Source of the DNA: Serpula lacrymans var. lacrymans S7.9
Lineage: Eukaryota; Basidiomycota; Agaricomycetes; Boletales; Serpulaceae
NCBI RefSeq assembly: GCF_000218685.1
Contig: NW_006763303.1
Span: forward strand, 62,001-126,000
Direction: 5' to 3'
DNA: 64,000 nucleotides
Position numbers and translations under genes: made by a program. Shown piece after piece: positions 52,529 through 63,575 of this stretch. Positions within the stretch are counted from its first letter, which is position 1; each line of letters starts with the position of its first letter. The notes beneath the pieces were generated by a model. It was not told the origin of the DNA, made no database searches, and was given only the letters and a program-made list of their open reading frames with translations.

Positions 52529-52890
52529 ATGGACTCTATAACCTCGACTTTGGCCGATGCGGGAGACTCGAGACTGCTTTGCCCTACAGAATTCGCCGCC
52601 ATATTCCCCAAGCAGATTATCAGTCACATGCGTCCCAACCAGACTGCCAAAGCCGGCTTGATCAACGCGAGAACCATCCGTCGTATCAAGGAGCTGTGAT
52701 GGGAAACAGACGCAGTGCAGCGAACCCCAGTTGAGCAAGGTCGAAAGCGAAAGTTGAGCTCACTCAATATTGCGGTATGATCTCCATTGTGTGTGAAAGC
52801 GTAATTGGCTATATGGTGCAGTTCCTTGAGGATTAGTATTGAGCGCATGATTGACGTCTATGTTTCTGAGCTTCAGCAAGAAGTAGAGGT
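52529..52890 (+). pseudogene. Gene fragment with internal stop, unknown family
   Basis: ATG at 52529 gives MDSITSTLADAGDSR, then FAAIFPKQIISHMRPNQTAK and INARTIRRIKEL, and stops at TGA (52697-52699). The frame continues WETDAVQRTPVEQ and RKRKLSSLNIA; a Trp codon turned into TGA would explain the break. An intron-like GTATGA...TGCAG follows. The next piece, SLRISIERMIDVYVSELQQEV, looks like a coiled coil but is in another phase. I do not recognise the family. The pattern is that of a recently inactivated coiled-coil protein gene or a partial copy. It starts only about 50 bp after the kinase stop. Confidence 0.5.
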
Positions 52891-52894
52891 AGGC

Positions 52895-53090
52895 AAACGA
52901 GGCTGAGGCTGAGGAGTAAAAGAAGGGAAGGGGAGCGAACGGTGATGAAGAAAGCAGGATGGGACTGGGAACTCTAGCTCGTCGTATAAATCGCGAGAGA
53001 ATGACCAGGGACCGAGGCACTGATACCACATTGCACCCTCCCCCTCCCCTTCATCGCTGCTCACGTTCTCACCACCATGAGGCGATTGTC
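52895..53090 (-). pseudogene. Fragment of the 60-kb membrane-protein gene (tail region)
   Basis: The minus strand encodes SSDEGEGEGAMWYQCLGPWS, FSRD, then YDELEF. The parallel in the membrane-protein gene tail (about 60,870-60,970) is SDEEEEEEESVTWSCQGLDP, GSFSRD, YDEFGLG. The match covers about 60 residues with small gaps and no start or downstream part. It is a partial duplicate. Confidence 0.65.
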
Positions 53091-53680
53091 ATGAGGGAAT
53101 ATATTTTTCTGGAATTGTGGGGTTAATAGAAAGCATGACCCTGCCGGTGGCAGTCTCTCAGTCTGGCTAGCTACATCGCAGTGCGCTCAGTATTCAGTCC
53201 CCCATACCTCTGCATCGTTGCTACAGCTTCATCGACGTCAAACCGTCGACCTGATCACGTCCCAGATGGGTAAATCGATTGCCAATTAGGTCGTTCAATG
53301 AGCAGCTTTCTTTTTTGGGGGTAACAGACCTGGGTGATAACAGATAGAAGTTAGTCTTGAATCCAGACGCAAGCACAGAAAACCAAGAGGCAATTCACAA
53401 TAACATCGACGTCGCCATTCACGTCGGCGCACAGGCTATATCTCAAGTCTTTATACAGACGCATGCTCATTGACAGGAATGAGCTGGGCTGTAAGGTGAG
53501 ATTTAGGGAGGGGCATCTTTTATTTTACTTGGCTCTCAGAAAAGGTCCTCACATCGCACCATGCTATCGTCCATCTCCAGAACACATGTCGATGTTTACT
53601 CGAGCAATAATTAGTGAATATGACTCCTCAATTCAATTCAACGTTGCTATGCAAAGAAAGAAAGAAAAGTTCGCCATCCC
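53091..53680. other. Intergenic, no gene seen
   Basis: The stretch lies downstream of the secreted-protein gene on the minus strand and next to a gene fragment. No coding frame with a domain is present. Confidence 0.45.
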
Positions 53681-56372
53681 TCACAATTGCACCAGATAGA
53701 TGCCAACTCCCTCGCCCTCCGGTACAAGCCCACTGACATTCGTCCTGGAGTTAACGCTGAACACCCTCTCCACCTGCTCCGTTGCATTCGTCAATCCACC
53801 CAATCCGATGACATCAAAGGCTACAAAGGACGGGTCTAAGAGGGTGTTGGTGAGGATGATCAGCGCGGTGTTGGGTCCGATAGTAGCGTTGGAGCCAACG
53901 GGGGAGTCGCGTGCTAACAAAGTTGGGGCATTTTCCAGTGAGCTGACGGTAGAATTCGAGGCAATGGTGCCATTCCACCAGATTCCGACATCGACACCAT
54001 TTATGAAATATGAGTCGAATTTTCCATCCACGGCTTCATTCACCCCACTACTGATGCCTTCACCAAACACGTATGGCAATACCACACTGTCAAAGACGCC
54101 GCTAAACCCAGGTGCAGTCCCTTCGATGGTGGTCACATTACCTGTCGTCGTCGGATATGAGAACGAGACGGATCCACGGGCGCCGTGGGTTAACGACAAG
54201 AAAGTGAATGCAAGCCATTGTTGGCCCGTTGGCGTAGCGTTCCAGTATCGAAGACTAGCGTATTTATCAGGATGAGTATGGAGTGAAGGCAAAGAGAAAT
54301 GGAACTAACCCCTCGCTCTCGAACGCTTGAGGCACACTCCATACTGCCTTGTCCCTTTCCCAGCCCATGATTTGCATGCGCTCCTTGAACGAACCCACCC
54401 TTTGCCTAACATCGACGAGCGAGCCGACGCAGTTGTCACACCCACAGTTTCCAAAATCTGGTGTACATGATGTATTCCAGACGGACGAATAGTTCGGGTT
54501 AATGCCCATGGGATATGCATCCTGGTTAGAATGCAAGGACGCGTCAGCACAAAGGAGAAATTACAGCAAAAGATGGGGCTCAATACTTGCCTGTAACACC
54601 ACATCTGCCCCTTTCGCAAATTCCTCCCAGCCGTAATCCTCACATGCATGTCAGAACGATCGAGATGGGGTGGTAGCCATCCAGCTCGTGAGTTGCCTTG
54701 TAGGCTGCTTGCACAGAGGCTGCAGATGCATTAAGCGCGGAAAGTGAGACTGGGCCGTCTGGCTGGTGAGCGGTTTCGTACTGGAGGAGGTTGGGGAGGG
54801 TGGAGAGCGTTGGGACGAGGGAGGAGAGGGCGGTTATGTTCGTGTATGTCCTGTGTTGCGGATAAAAGTCGAAGGTAAGTGGCTTGAACGGAGATACTAG
54901 GCGCAAGGACTCACGAATTCATATCGCAGACGATGTACATGTCTCTTTGTTGCATGTATTCGGCTACAGTTGTAAGTGTTGTTGCGTTGATGTAAGGCGA
55001 AATCGGGTGGATCTGCACAAATTGTTTGAAGCACGTAGAGATATGCGTTGGGTTACATGGATGTTCAAGTGCGTAGAAAAGAAGCAACGGGGATCAGGAC
55101 GAACAGTGTGGTCAGATTTTGTTCTCATCAATCTCACAAGGGACTGTTTACTTACGGTGTTGAATCTAAAATATGACAGAAAGCAAATGAGGTCATCAAG
55201 CATTAATATCATATCAACCCTCTGAAAATCACGACCCACCCATCGGCGACCAACACATCAATAACGGACAGATTATTCGCCAGATAGTCGAGATCAGCAT
55301 AGAAACCGTATGGGAAGAAGGGGCGAAAACCCGAGGGAGCAGCTGCGCATTCACATCATCACAGGTGAGTACTAAGCAGTCGTGAAATGAATATTAATAC
55401 TGACCGCCTGTTGTACTTCCAGAACCAGAGTAGTTCGCAGGTCTAACCCACAGTGCACCCGTCAGGGCGTCCATTTTGGTAACGCTACCAGAAACAGGGT
55501 CAGGAAGATAAAAGAGCAAAGTGGTGGAGCGGAAGATTTGAGAGGATGTATTGGACGAGCTGTTTGTGTTTGGCAAGCTCGGGAGAGTTGTGTTTGAGCC
55601 TGATGAGTGTGGAGAAGCTTTGGGATTGACAGAAGTTGCGGTGGGCAGAGGCTTCGAAGTCGTATAAGGGCTTGGAGAAGATCCAGACGAAGAAGGAGCA
55701 TAAGCCGCCTCACAGGTAATTTCATACGCTCCCTTCTTTGGGACCACGCCACTGAGGTTGAGGGGTATCTGAAATCCAGTGACGTTGAGAGGGACAGTAG
55801 TTCGCGCAAGAATCAGTCGCGAATTTGCCTCTTGAGACGAGTTTGACGAGGGGGGAGTGGGGAGTGGCTGGTCAGACGAGGAATTAGCTGTTTCAGATGA
55901 TGAATTATCGAGGGAGAGCATGATGGTTAGATTTAAAGACCCTCCCGTATCGCTACCATTTACGGTCCCTCTCGCTTCGACATCACCGAGGTCGATATCT
56001 TGCGCTCCTTTGATTTTCCTGTATCCGACGACAGTGTCGACGACCATGATTACACCACCTCCATCTGTGTATACATCGCTTTCAAGGTAGGGACGGAAAG
56101 CAGGGGTGCAGCGTAGAGCGAGGAGAGGTGAAGACGAGAGTTCTGGCAAGGAAAACTTGTTACCAGGAGGTACGACGGGTTGATTTTGCATGTAGTTTTT
56201 GCCGCACCTATGATGGAAACGTTGGCGATGAAGAAAGCATGAGTGTTGATAGGTTAAGAAGAGTAGCCCAGGCTTCGGTGGAAGGAGAGACGTACCATGT
56301 CTGAGCAGATGCTCCTCTAAAGAGGTAAGTCGCGAAATAGGTCGCCGCAGTGAGTACACTAGCGTATCTCAT
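53681..56372 (-). CDS. Secreted glycoprotein, possible glycoside hydrolase fold
   Basis: The start at 56372 gives a signal peptide, MRYASVLTAATYFATYLFRG followed by ASAQ. Splicing then yields TWCGKNYMQNQPVVPPGNKF as the mature N terminus. An N-terminal beta-rich part follows (LRCTPAFRPYLESDVYTDGG), then a Ser/Thr/Pro-rich linker with many N-x-S/T sites (55,500-55,850). The C-terminal half is ordered and resembles a barrel-type hydrolase: FFPYGFYADLDYLANNLSVI, MQQRDMYIVCDMN, GYHPISIVLTCMDYGWEEF, GADVVLQDAYPMGINPNYSS, a Cys-rich DFGNCGCDNCVG, WSVPQAFESEGYW and WLAFTFLSLTHGARG. The last exon ends VGIYLVQL. I do not know a named family, and candidate acid residues cannot be assigned by eye. Exons are many, and introns are about 50-60 bp. 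An extracellular carbohydrate-active or surface role is an inference. Confidence 0.75.
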
Positions 56373-57818
56373 CCCAATTGAATTCCCTTTAGACGTGAAA
56401 GCCACGAGACAAGCTGGAGAACTGCTGTACGAAAAGGAAATGATACCTGATCAGTAGCATCCTGGTGCTACTTATAGCTATGAGGTAGGAGGGACATATA
56501 ATGATTCCGTACGTATTTGGTGATGTTCACGTCGCTTTTAGGTGCGCAGCTGTTGGTGGGCGAGCCGCAGTTTGGATGAGGTTATTGACGAGTGTGAGCA
56601 GCCGTATTCCTCAGATGCTAATATCTCAATTTTGCGTTCAGCAATAGACCAAAAGAAAGCTTCGCGTGTCATTGGATATTTCACCTTGTAATCCCACATT
56701 TTCAAGGGAGTAGAGTATGGTGCAGCAGAACGACTCAAGCACTGACTAGAAGTAAGTTTGGTCGACACACCCTCCCTGGTACTCGATGAACGAAGTGAAT
56801 ACTTATAGAACAAGATTCCAGAACTAAAAAAGCACTCACCCGTTCCTCGTTTAACTTGCTTTCTGCTCAGTCCGACCTCGACGGCGATCAACCCTGGGTG
56901 ATCCGCATTCGCTTTTATGATACCATATTTTACCTTATTCGCTGAACATCCTCGTATGTGCGGATTCTCTCACTGCCCGCAGCACGGTGACCTCATATAG
57001 ACGCGGACTGGACGGTAATCCTGCTGCGCAGCTTGCGATAGTGTAGTATTCTACCAGAAACTTATTTTGTCAGCACTCAAGGGTGGCGCTCACTTCAAGT
57101 CCAGTCACGCCAGACACGTCACGGTCACGTCGATGATCACTCACGAACATGAACGCAGGCTCGTTCAACAATGTGAGCAGTACCATCATGCATTACCAGT
57201 ACTAGTACCTCACACGTCGTCAGAGTTATCTGTGTATCCCTCGTGTGCATGTCATTCTAGAAAGTATTTCCACTAGCTTTTTCATCATCCTTTTTTGCGT
57301 CAGGTGCAAATGAACTGTCAAAGTATAACATTACCATTCAATGAGTGCCCTACTACCAATGTTCTCCTAATGTGCCGGCGTGCGTGCCTGTTGCCTCTAT
57401 TGATCTACATTGATTAGTCTAACTATCGGCAACCCCCAAAGGTGTGTCTATCTCCCTATCACACAGTGTCTTCCCTCTGCGCGTAATAGACAACAGCTGT
57501 GGATCACTAAACTCCGCCTTAACAAATGACAACAAGGCGAACAGGGATGTCAGATGTGTCTCTCAGACTATCGTACACTAACATCCACGTACATACTAGA
57601 TTCCTTGCCCCTCTACTTCCGCTTCAACAGGGACTGTAACAAGCTTTTCTTTGGCTTCTTTGATGTTTCGTCCCTTGCTATCATCGAACGGAGGGGGGCA
57701 CTGGCGGATGCTGACGTTGACGCAGGCATTACATCGGTTCCATTTCGTCTATCTGAAAACTGTACTGAAAGACGCTCAGTTCTTTTTACATTGTTAGCAT
57801 ATGGTCTCAACAATACCG
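56373..57818. other. Intergenic, no gene seen
   Basis: Contains the promoter of the secreted-protein gene and frames up to about 117 codons (minus, 56538-56891) without a domain. Nothing else is supported. Confidence 0.45.
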
Positions 57819-58118
57819 CTACTTGGACCCGAGTTCAGGGGGACTGGGAGAGCGAGGAAGCGAGTGCGACATTGTCTTCGTAGGAGGGATCGTTGTATGG
57901 ACGAGGGATGCTATGTGCGGCGGTAGTAGGACGAAGGACGGCGGGTGAGCTAGAAGGTATGTGAGACATAGCGGGTGAGAGGTGGAGGACGAGCAGTGGA
58001 ATAAACCAGGCACGTCCCAGTGGCATCTCGCGCTGAATTGCAAACTCAGGCTATCAGCAAAGAGGACAACAACGTTCACGATCGCAGGGACAAGCACACT
58101 ACTCACAGATGATGACAT
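57819..58118 (-). pseudogene. Truncated duplicate of the membrane-protein gene with internal deletion
   Basis: The minus strand matches the gene at 60.1-62.6 kb for about 300 bp. It reads LVPAIVNVVVLFADSLSLQF, SARCHWDVPG, FHCSS, against LVPAIVNIAVLFTDRVSLHV, SARCHWDVDV...SDVPGSFHCPS. It then jumps directly to TATGTCTCACATACC, which in the intact gene lies in the next exon. The deletion removes about 130 bp including the intron. The match continues through PRPYNDPSYEDN (intact: PRPYDHPSYSVDD) and SSLSQS. Frames shift at the deletion. No start, no N-terminal exon and no tail are present. Confidence 0.85.
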
Positions 58119-58589
58119 CTGACAAGATTAACCCAACGACACCATACACTCTGCACCCGATCAACGAACGGGTCAAGAAGGGTGGGTACGGTGCAGCGCT
58201 ACGAACACGCAAGGACAAGGGTAAAAGTGCGTGAGTGCGAACGAGGGTTGGGTTAGTAAAAGGCATACCTGTGAGTGTCTGTCTGTCTGTCGCTACTTGA
58301 CAATCTTACTAGCAGCCACTCATAATCGATCCACGCTCAGTCTTGTCTACATCGTTGAGTAATTTCGCCATGTCAGAGAGACTTATATTGGTATATCAAT
58401 CAATAATCAGGTCGTCCCTACCAACGACCTTTCTTCGTCTTCCATTTGGGCCGTTCTTTAAGCTTCAACTTACAAGTCTCTCTCGAACCGCCCACTTTCA
58501 TCATTGATGCTCTGTAGCCTGACTGCCACAAGGACCGGGCATCCTTTGCCTTTATACCTCAATCGTGTACTGAACAACATCCTACTCCC

Positions 58590-59240
58590 GTAATTCCAAG
58601 GGAGTATCGATATCTTCGTCGAGCAATGCGACTCCGTGCGACACACACGTAAACGACGGCCGTAAAACTATGCTCTAAATAAGCCTCGCTGGTGGACTAT
58701 GAAGAGAGCACCGTCCTCGCTCGAGTAAGCTGGCCCTCGACTAGGGCGAGATTCTGTCAATGGAAATCCGGATGACTTACTCAACCTCCATTTCGCACAA
58801 CCTGACAAGGTCATACGTACTGTTAGCACGATGCTGACATCTTCGATCCTGTGGAGCTCTGAACTAAGCCTCTCATAGATTCCGCGCTGTTAGCTTTGGA
58901 TGGACGCTATTATATGTTGTAGCGGTACGTGTCTTGACAATCCTTCTACTGCTGGAACTCATGAGTGACGGTAAATTCAACAGTATCAAGCAGATCGTCG
59001 AGGGGCCGTATAATGTACGTCAATTCTTGTCCCGGTCCCCCTACCCATCCTGTATCTTGACTATCTGTTCCCATTCACCCCCCTCTATTTTCGCACCAAA
59101 CCGGCTACAACCACACTTTCGTCAGCCCCACGCACCCAGGCTGATCAGATTTTTGTTCGTCGTTCCTCAGCCTGCGCTACTCCTGTGGACTCTCGGTATC
59201 GATCCAAGCGCTTCATCAGCTCGCAAATACGAGTGGTGAG
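58590..59240 (+). pseudogene. Decayed cytochrome P450 fragment
   Basis: Collinear matches to the intact P450 at 38.8-41.3 kb are visible. GTAAACGACGGCCGT...GACTATGAAGAGAG here corresponds to GTAGACGACGGCCGT...GACTATGAAGAGAG at about 39,540-39,600. LMSDGKFNSIKQIVEG here parallels LMREGRDVNGVWQIIEDG. FLFVVPQPALLLWTLG parallels VAFLVPWAAPLLRMLP. Stops (for example TAAATAAG in the helix C region) and frame changes show it is not functional. The haem loop and I helix are absent. It derives from the same P450 subfamily, probably by a local duplication. Confidence 0.75.
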
Positions 59241-60103
59241 AAAACGTCGTGGACGAGTCAAGCCTGTGGACGGTCATTACCCACAAACACAAATGTACTG
59301 ATCTCAACGGCTGCCCAACGAAACTATGCTGGGCGCTACCGCCACTTCTGATGGAGGTGTCATAGTTTATCAAAGAGTACATTCGGGTTCCGCTATTTCC
59401 TTCCTGTCTCTCAATCCAGAAACCCAAACGAGGTTAGATGAGACGGCGAATAAAACAAAATGAACATGGAACGAAATGACAACGAATGAACAGAAGAATG
59501 TCACGAAGCAGCGTCCATTGATAGATACAGACAGGTACAATAAAATGAAATGAAAAACCGAAAAGAGCAAAGAGAAGGGAAAGAATCAGACGTGAGCACA
59601 AATAAAGATAAATGACTATACAACCCAACATCAACCGGGGTAAGCTCCTCTTTGTCCGACATGGGAAAAAGCGGAATAGCGCTCTGGGGGCACTATAAAT
59701 GTGACGAAGAAGTTTGAAGCTCCAAGGAGCCGATACGATGCGGTTGCGAGGAGGAAGATGGGCAGCACGAAAGGATGGTATGAAGGGGGCGGTTTGGGTT
59801 ATTGGAGGCAGAAGGAGCCGTAGAAAGACGGGGATAAGCTGCCCTCTGTATCCGCCGAACATAATCTGAAGTCCAAACTGGCCCTGTTCATTATCGACAA
59901 GGGCACATAACCGCACTCATCCTTTCTTGCCTTTCCCCATGTCTCGACAAGCCCTATACGGCCTTCCCAGTCATAAGACGCGAGTCTCAAGCATAAAAAC
60001 CACATGGACCAGAGACCCCCAGTCGCGTACTGCGATAGCCCGGGTGGACTGTAGGGCACGACTGGACGAGCCCACACCAAACCCATCCTTCCTCGCACAT
60101 CAA
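59241..60103. other. Intergenic, no gene seen
   Basis: This 3' flank of the membrane-protein gene contains minus frames of up to 160 codons with hydrophobic stretches, no splice support and no domain. The A/G-rich plus strand makes such frames look hydrophobic by composition. Confidence 0.4.
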
Positions 60104-62616
60104 TCACCGCAAAACCTCTCCAACCTCGCTCACCCTCCCATCCCCATTCCTCTCGCTCACCTCCTTGCATACTACTCCTCCTGCATTTGTATTTGCACTT
60201 GTCCCTCTCCCCACCAGTCCTCCCACTCCCACAGACCTCAATCCACCCGTCCCACTCCCACTCCCAGACTCCACCGACCCAGACCCAGAGCGCGCCGTGT
60301 ACATCGACATCGCCACCGACATCGACAAGGACGGCGCAGGCGACAACGTATGCGCGCTCCGTGCACTGCGCATCGACGACGCCGAGTATATCGAGCGCGA
60401 AGCCGTCGATGCCGTCGACGACAGGGAGGGCGTAAAAGACGCGAAGGGTATCGAAGGGACGGAGGGCACCGAGGATGTCGTGGTGGTGGATGCGTTGGTG
60501 TTGGCGGTGAGCGAGGAGTACGCAGACGGCGCCGTTGACGGCGCGGGCGAGAGGGGAGGCGCGTACGACCGCATCGAAGGCCCGGCTGACGAGCGTAAAG
60601 ACGAGCGCGGAGAGTGTGTAGCGTGTACACTCGACGGCGCCTCACGCGAGCCGAAGGACTCAATGGTAGGCATCCGTTGGACCGACTTTCCAAGCATGGG
60701 GATGCGGACATCAGGGTAGCCTCGGGAGTTGGAGGTGTGCGACGACGCTGCTGGGTGGGCGAAGGGGGAGTAGGAGGCTGGAGCGGGGGAGTACGAGAAG
60801 GGTGAAGAAGCGAACGAAGAGGAAGGCGCGTCAGGTGGAGCTGCAAACTGCAGCCCAAGCCCAAACTCATCGTACGGGTCGCGGAAATCACGAGAAAAAG
60901 ACCCAGGATCAAGGCCCTGGCACGACCACGTCACACTCTCCTCTTCCTCCTCCTCCTCATCGCTCACACTCTCGTCATAGCTATACTCCCCCCTCGACGA
61001 ATGCGACGCCTGGGCCATCCTCAAGCCTTCGCTCGTCTCGCGCGCCACCTGCGACACGATGGCGCGGAACCGCGATGCAAAGCTGTTCAGATCCGCGTCT
61101 GAGATGGAGGCCGAGATGGGAGAAGTGGTGATGAGGTGTTCCTCGTCTGACGCGTTTGAGGGGAGACGTTTCGCCGGTATTGGGTTCGTGCGGCGGAGGG
61201 CGCGGGGAGTAGGCGCTGGGGTGAGGTTATCGGCCGGAGGGCTACTTGACCTGGCGTAGGCATTGACGTTGGCGTTGACGTTGGCGTTGGAGGAGATGGG
61301 GCTTGAGATCTGACGCATCAGCAGCGGAATGGTGTTACTGGAAGGCGACGTCCTCGTACTCGCGCTCCCATTTGCCAGAGCTGCAGCCACATTAGCAGGC
61401 GGCGAAGACTGGCCTGGCACGAGCGTCGAGCTGGACGAGTGCATGGCCTGTGCTACCGACATCGCCGCCCCCGCAGCTGCGTCCTTCGAGTTCGAGTGCG
61501 ACTGGGACCGTGAGCGAGGGAGGGCGAAGAAGGTTGATTTGGAGCTCGAATTTGAACCCGAGTTGAGGCGGAATTGGGACTGGGAGAGCGAGGAGGTGGG
61601 GGCGAGGGTGTCGTCGTCATCTACGGAATATGAGGGGTGGTCGTATGGCCGTGGGACGCTGTATCGTGTTCGCGTACGACGACGGTAGGACGAGGGACGG
61701 CGAGTGAGCTGGTAGGTATGTGAGACATACAAGTACAAGGCCTGCAATAAAAGTGGTGAGTGAGCTATATATACAACATGCAGACGGACGTACAGAGACT
61801 ACGAAGGTGAACACCAGGCGGACAGACGCAGCAGCCACCCAAGCAGCGAATGACGGATGAGGAGAAGTGGAGGGGCAATGGAATGAACCGGGCACGTCGG
61901 ACCAGACGACGTCGACGTCCCAGTGGCATCTCGCGCTGACATGCAAACTCACGCGATCAGTAAAGAGTACAGCGATGTTAACGATCGCAGGGACAAGGAG
62001 AAGAAAAGCAGACGCAGTGCGAAGTGCGATAAGCACGCGAGGATAGGGGAAGGAATGGTGGTGGTACAGTTTAGGAAGTAGGAAAGCAAACACCGGAAGT
62101 GCAGCGCTCATCGCACCCACCACACCGAGAGAAAGAGACAGAGCGAGCGCAGGGGAGGTGTTGACAGCCGCAAAAGCGATAAAGTAGCGGATGGTGGTGT
62201 AGGACGCCCATGCGACTGCAGACTGCAGGTTTAAACGGGAGTTTATGAATGGTGAGAACGTGCTTACCAATGACAACCTCCAGCACGCTCCTCACCGCTC
62301 TAAACCTCCTAATGCGCCGCCTGATTGTCCTATCACGCACGGTTTTACGTTCCATTGCTGTAGGCTGATCCCCAAGGAGGTTAAGACCAAGGTCCCATCC
62401 TGGAGTAGGCCCGTCTGGGTGGGTCGGCTGGCGCGATATAATGTCATGGTACGCATGGGATTCGAGGGTCGCTGAATGGAGAAGATGTTCAGTGGGGTGT
62501 GAGTGGTCTGAGACGGAGTTGAGGAGTGTTGCGGCAGAGTAGGAGCGAGTGTGTTCAGGCTGGTGAGAGTCGGTGTCGGGCGTGTAGAGAGCGTGGTGGA
62601 GATACAGCGCGGCCAT
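60104..62616 (-). CDS. Multi-pass membrane protein with long Ser-rich cytosolic tail
   Basis: Three exons, 62616-62268, 62215-61794 and 61741-60104, give 802 aa; both junctions keep the frame. Residues 1-115 are soluble and His/Ser-rich, ending in a basic run (RTIRRRIRRFRAVRSVL). Four or more hydrophobic helices follow: EVVIVAWASYTTIRYFIAFA, ALALSLSLGVVGAMSAALPV, ASAFLLLVPAIVNIAVLF, FAAWVAAASVRLVFTFVVSA. A loop with two Cys (ARCHWDVDVVWSDVPGSFHC) lies between the last two. The tail of about 540 residues is Ser/Pro/Ala-rich, with an acidic block (DEEEEEEESVTWSCQG) and repeats of Asn-Ala and Ser. The layout (few helices, long phosphorylatable tail) is that of an uncharacterised fungal membrane or receptor-like protein; I do not recognise the family. 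Three fragments of the gene lie within 15 kb. Confidence 0.8.
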
Positions 62617-63575
62617 GTAGGTTGAGTCTGCCCACCTCAGATATCGCTACTCAAACACAACCAGGGCCCGCACTCGGCGTCGAGCAAAGAAAAAGAAAAA
62701 GAAAAAGATCAGGGCTGTCGAGGACTGAGCCTCGCATAAAAAGGAGAGTGTCTAGAAAAGCGTTAGTGTTTACAAAATGGTTTCATACAAAGAGACTAGA
62801 AGCCCCACCTAATCTCCAACCACGTGTATTTCATCCAATTCAATTCCTTACGGTATCATTTGCCCCCCCTCGAACAAGTGCGCTGGAGGATACGACGACG
62901 ACGACTACGACGAAAGGGCGGGGAAGGGAAAGATGCCTGTCGAGGGGCTCACATTCGCTTGGCTCATTATCTTATCTTGACCGCAGTCACATACCGTACG
63001 CGCGGTGCAGCCGTTATGCATTTGAAACCTGTGCACTCACTGGTGACATCGTTTCCTTCCATCTTTCTGATTATGACACTAGGCTATGTCTTTCCTTTCT
63101 CCATCAATCCGTCTCACTCCCATTTTTGCATCCGACACACGCGCTGACTGAACATGGCACTTTGGTCTGACAAAACACTCTGGAGCCACTCGGGAGTCTA
63201 TTGCCCGCCCGCACCCGTACGCTCTCGGTCATAAAGACATGGCCAGCCCAGCGTCGACTCGCTCTCTCTTATCGCGCCATCAGCGCATGTTTCTTAAATA
63301 GATCACCACCAGTGCCAGTGCCAGTGCCAATGCCGTCGATGAGAACGACAGGGCCATCTCATAAGACTCCCCTCGCCATCTTTATCTCCTATCACCCAGA
63401 CACCAGTCCAAGATCACCTCCCAGGCCCAACACATCCCTTTCCACATTTTCTCATCATCATATCAACATCTACACAGTGCCCAAACGTCGCCCACTCCCG
63501 CACCCAATCGCATCCCAAAAACACAAAACATAGAATTGACGAATCACAGGTAATAAAAACAGACACAGAAACGAA
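62617..63575. other. Intergenic, no gene seen
   Basis: Promoter region of the membrane-protein gene. A 214-codon plus frame (62526-63170) overlaps its first exon antisense and shows no domain. A short GTGCCA repeat lies near 63,310-63,330. Confidence 0.45.

Noticed and set aside
53700..54275. 191-codon plus-strand ORF
   Set aside because: It lies exactly antisense to the last exon of the secreted-protein gene, whose glycosylation sites and C terminus are far more convincing.
60165..60719. 184-codon acidic plus ORF and the overlapping Arg-rich frames
   Set aside because: Antisense and out-of-frame shadows of the Ser-rich tail; composition is dictated by the GC-rich repeats of the real gene.
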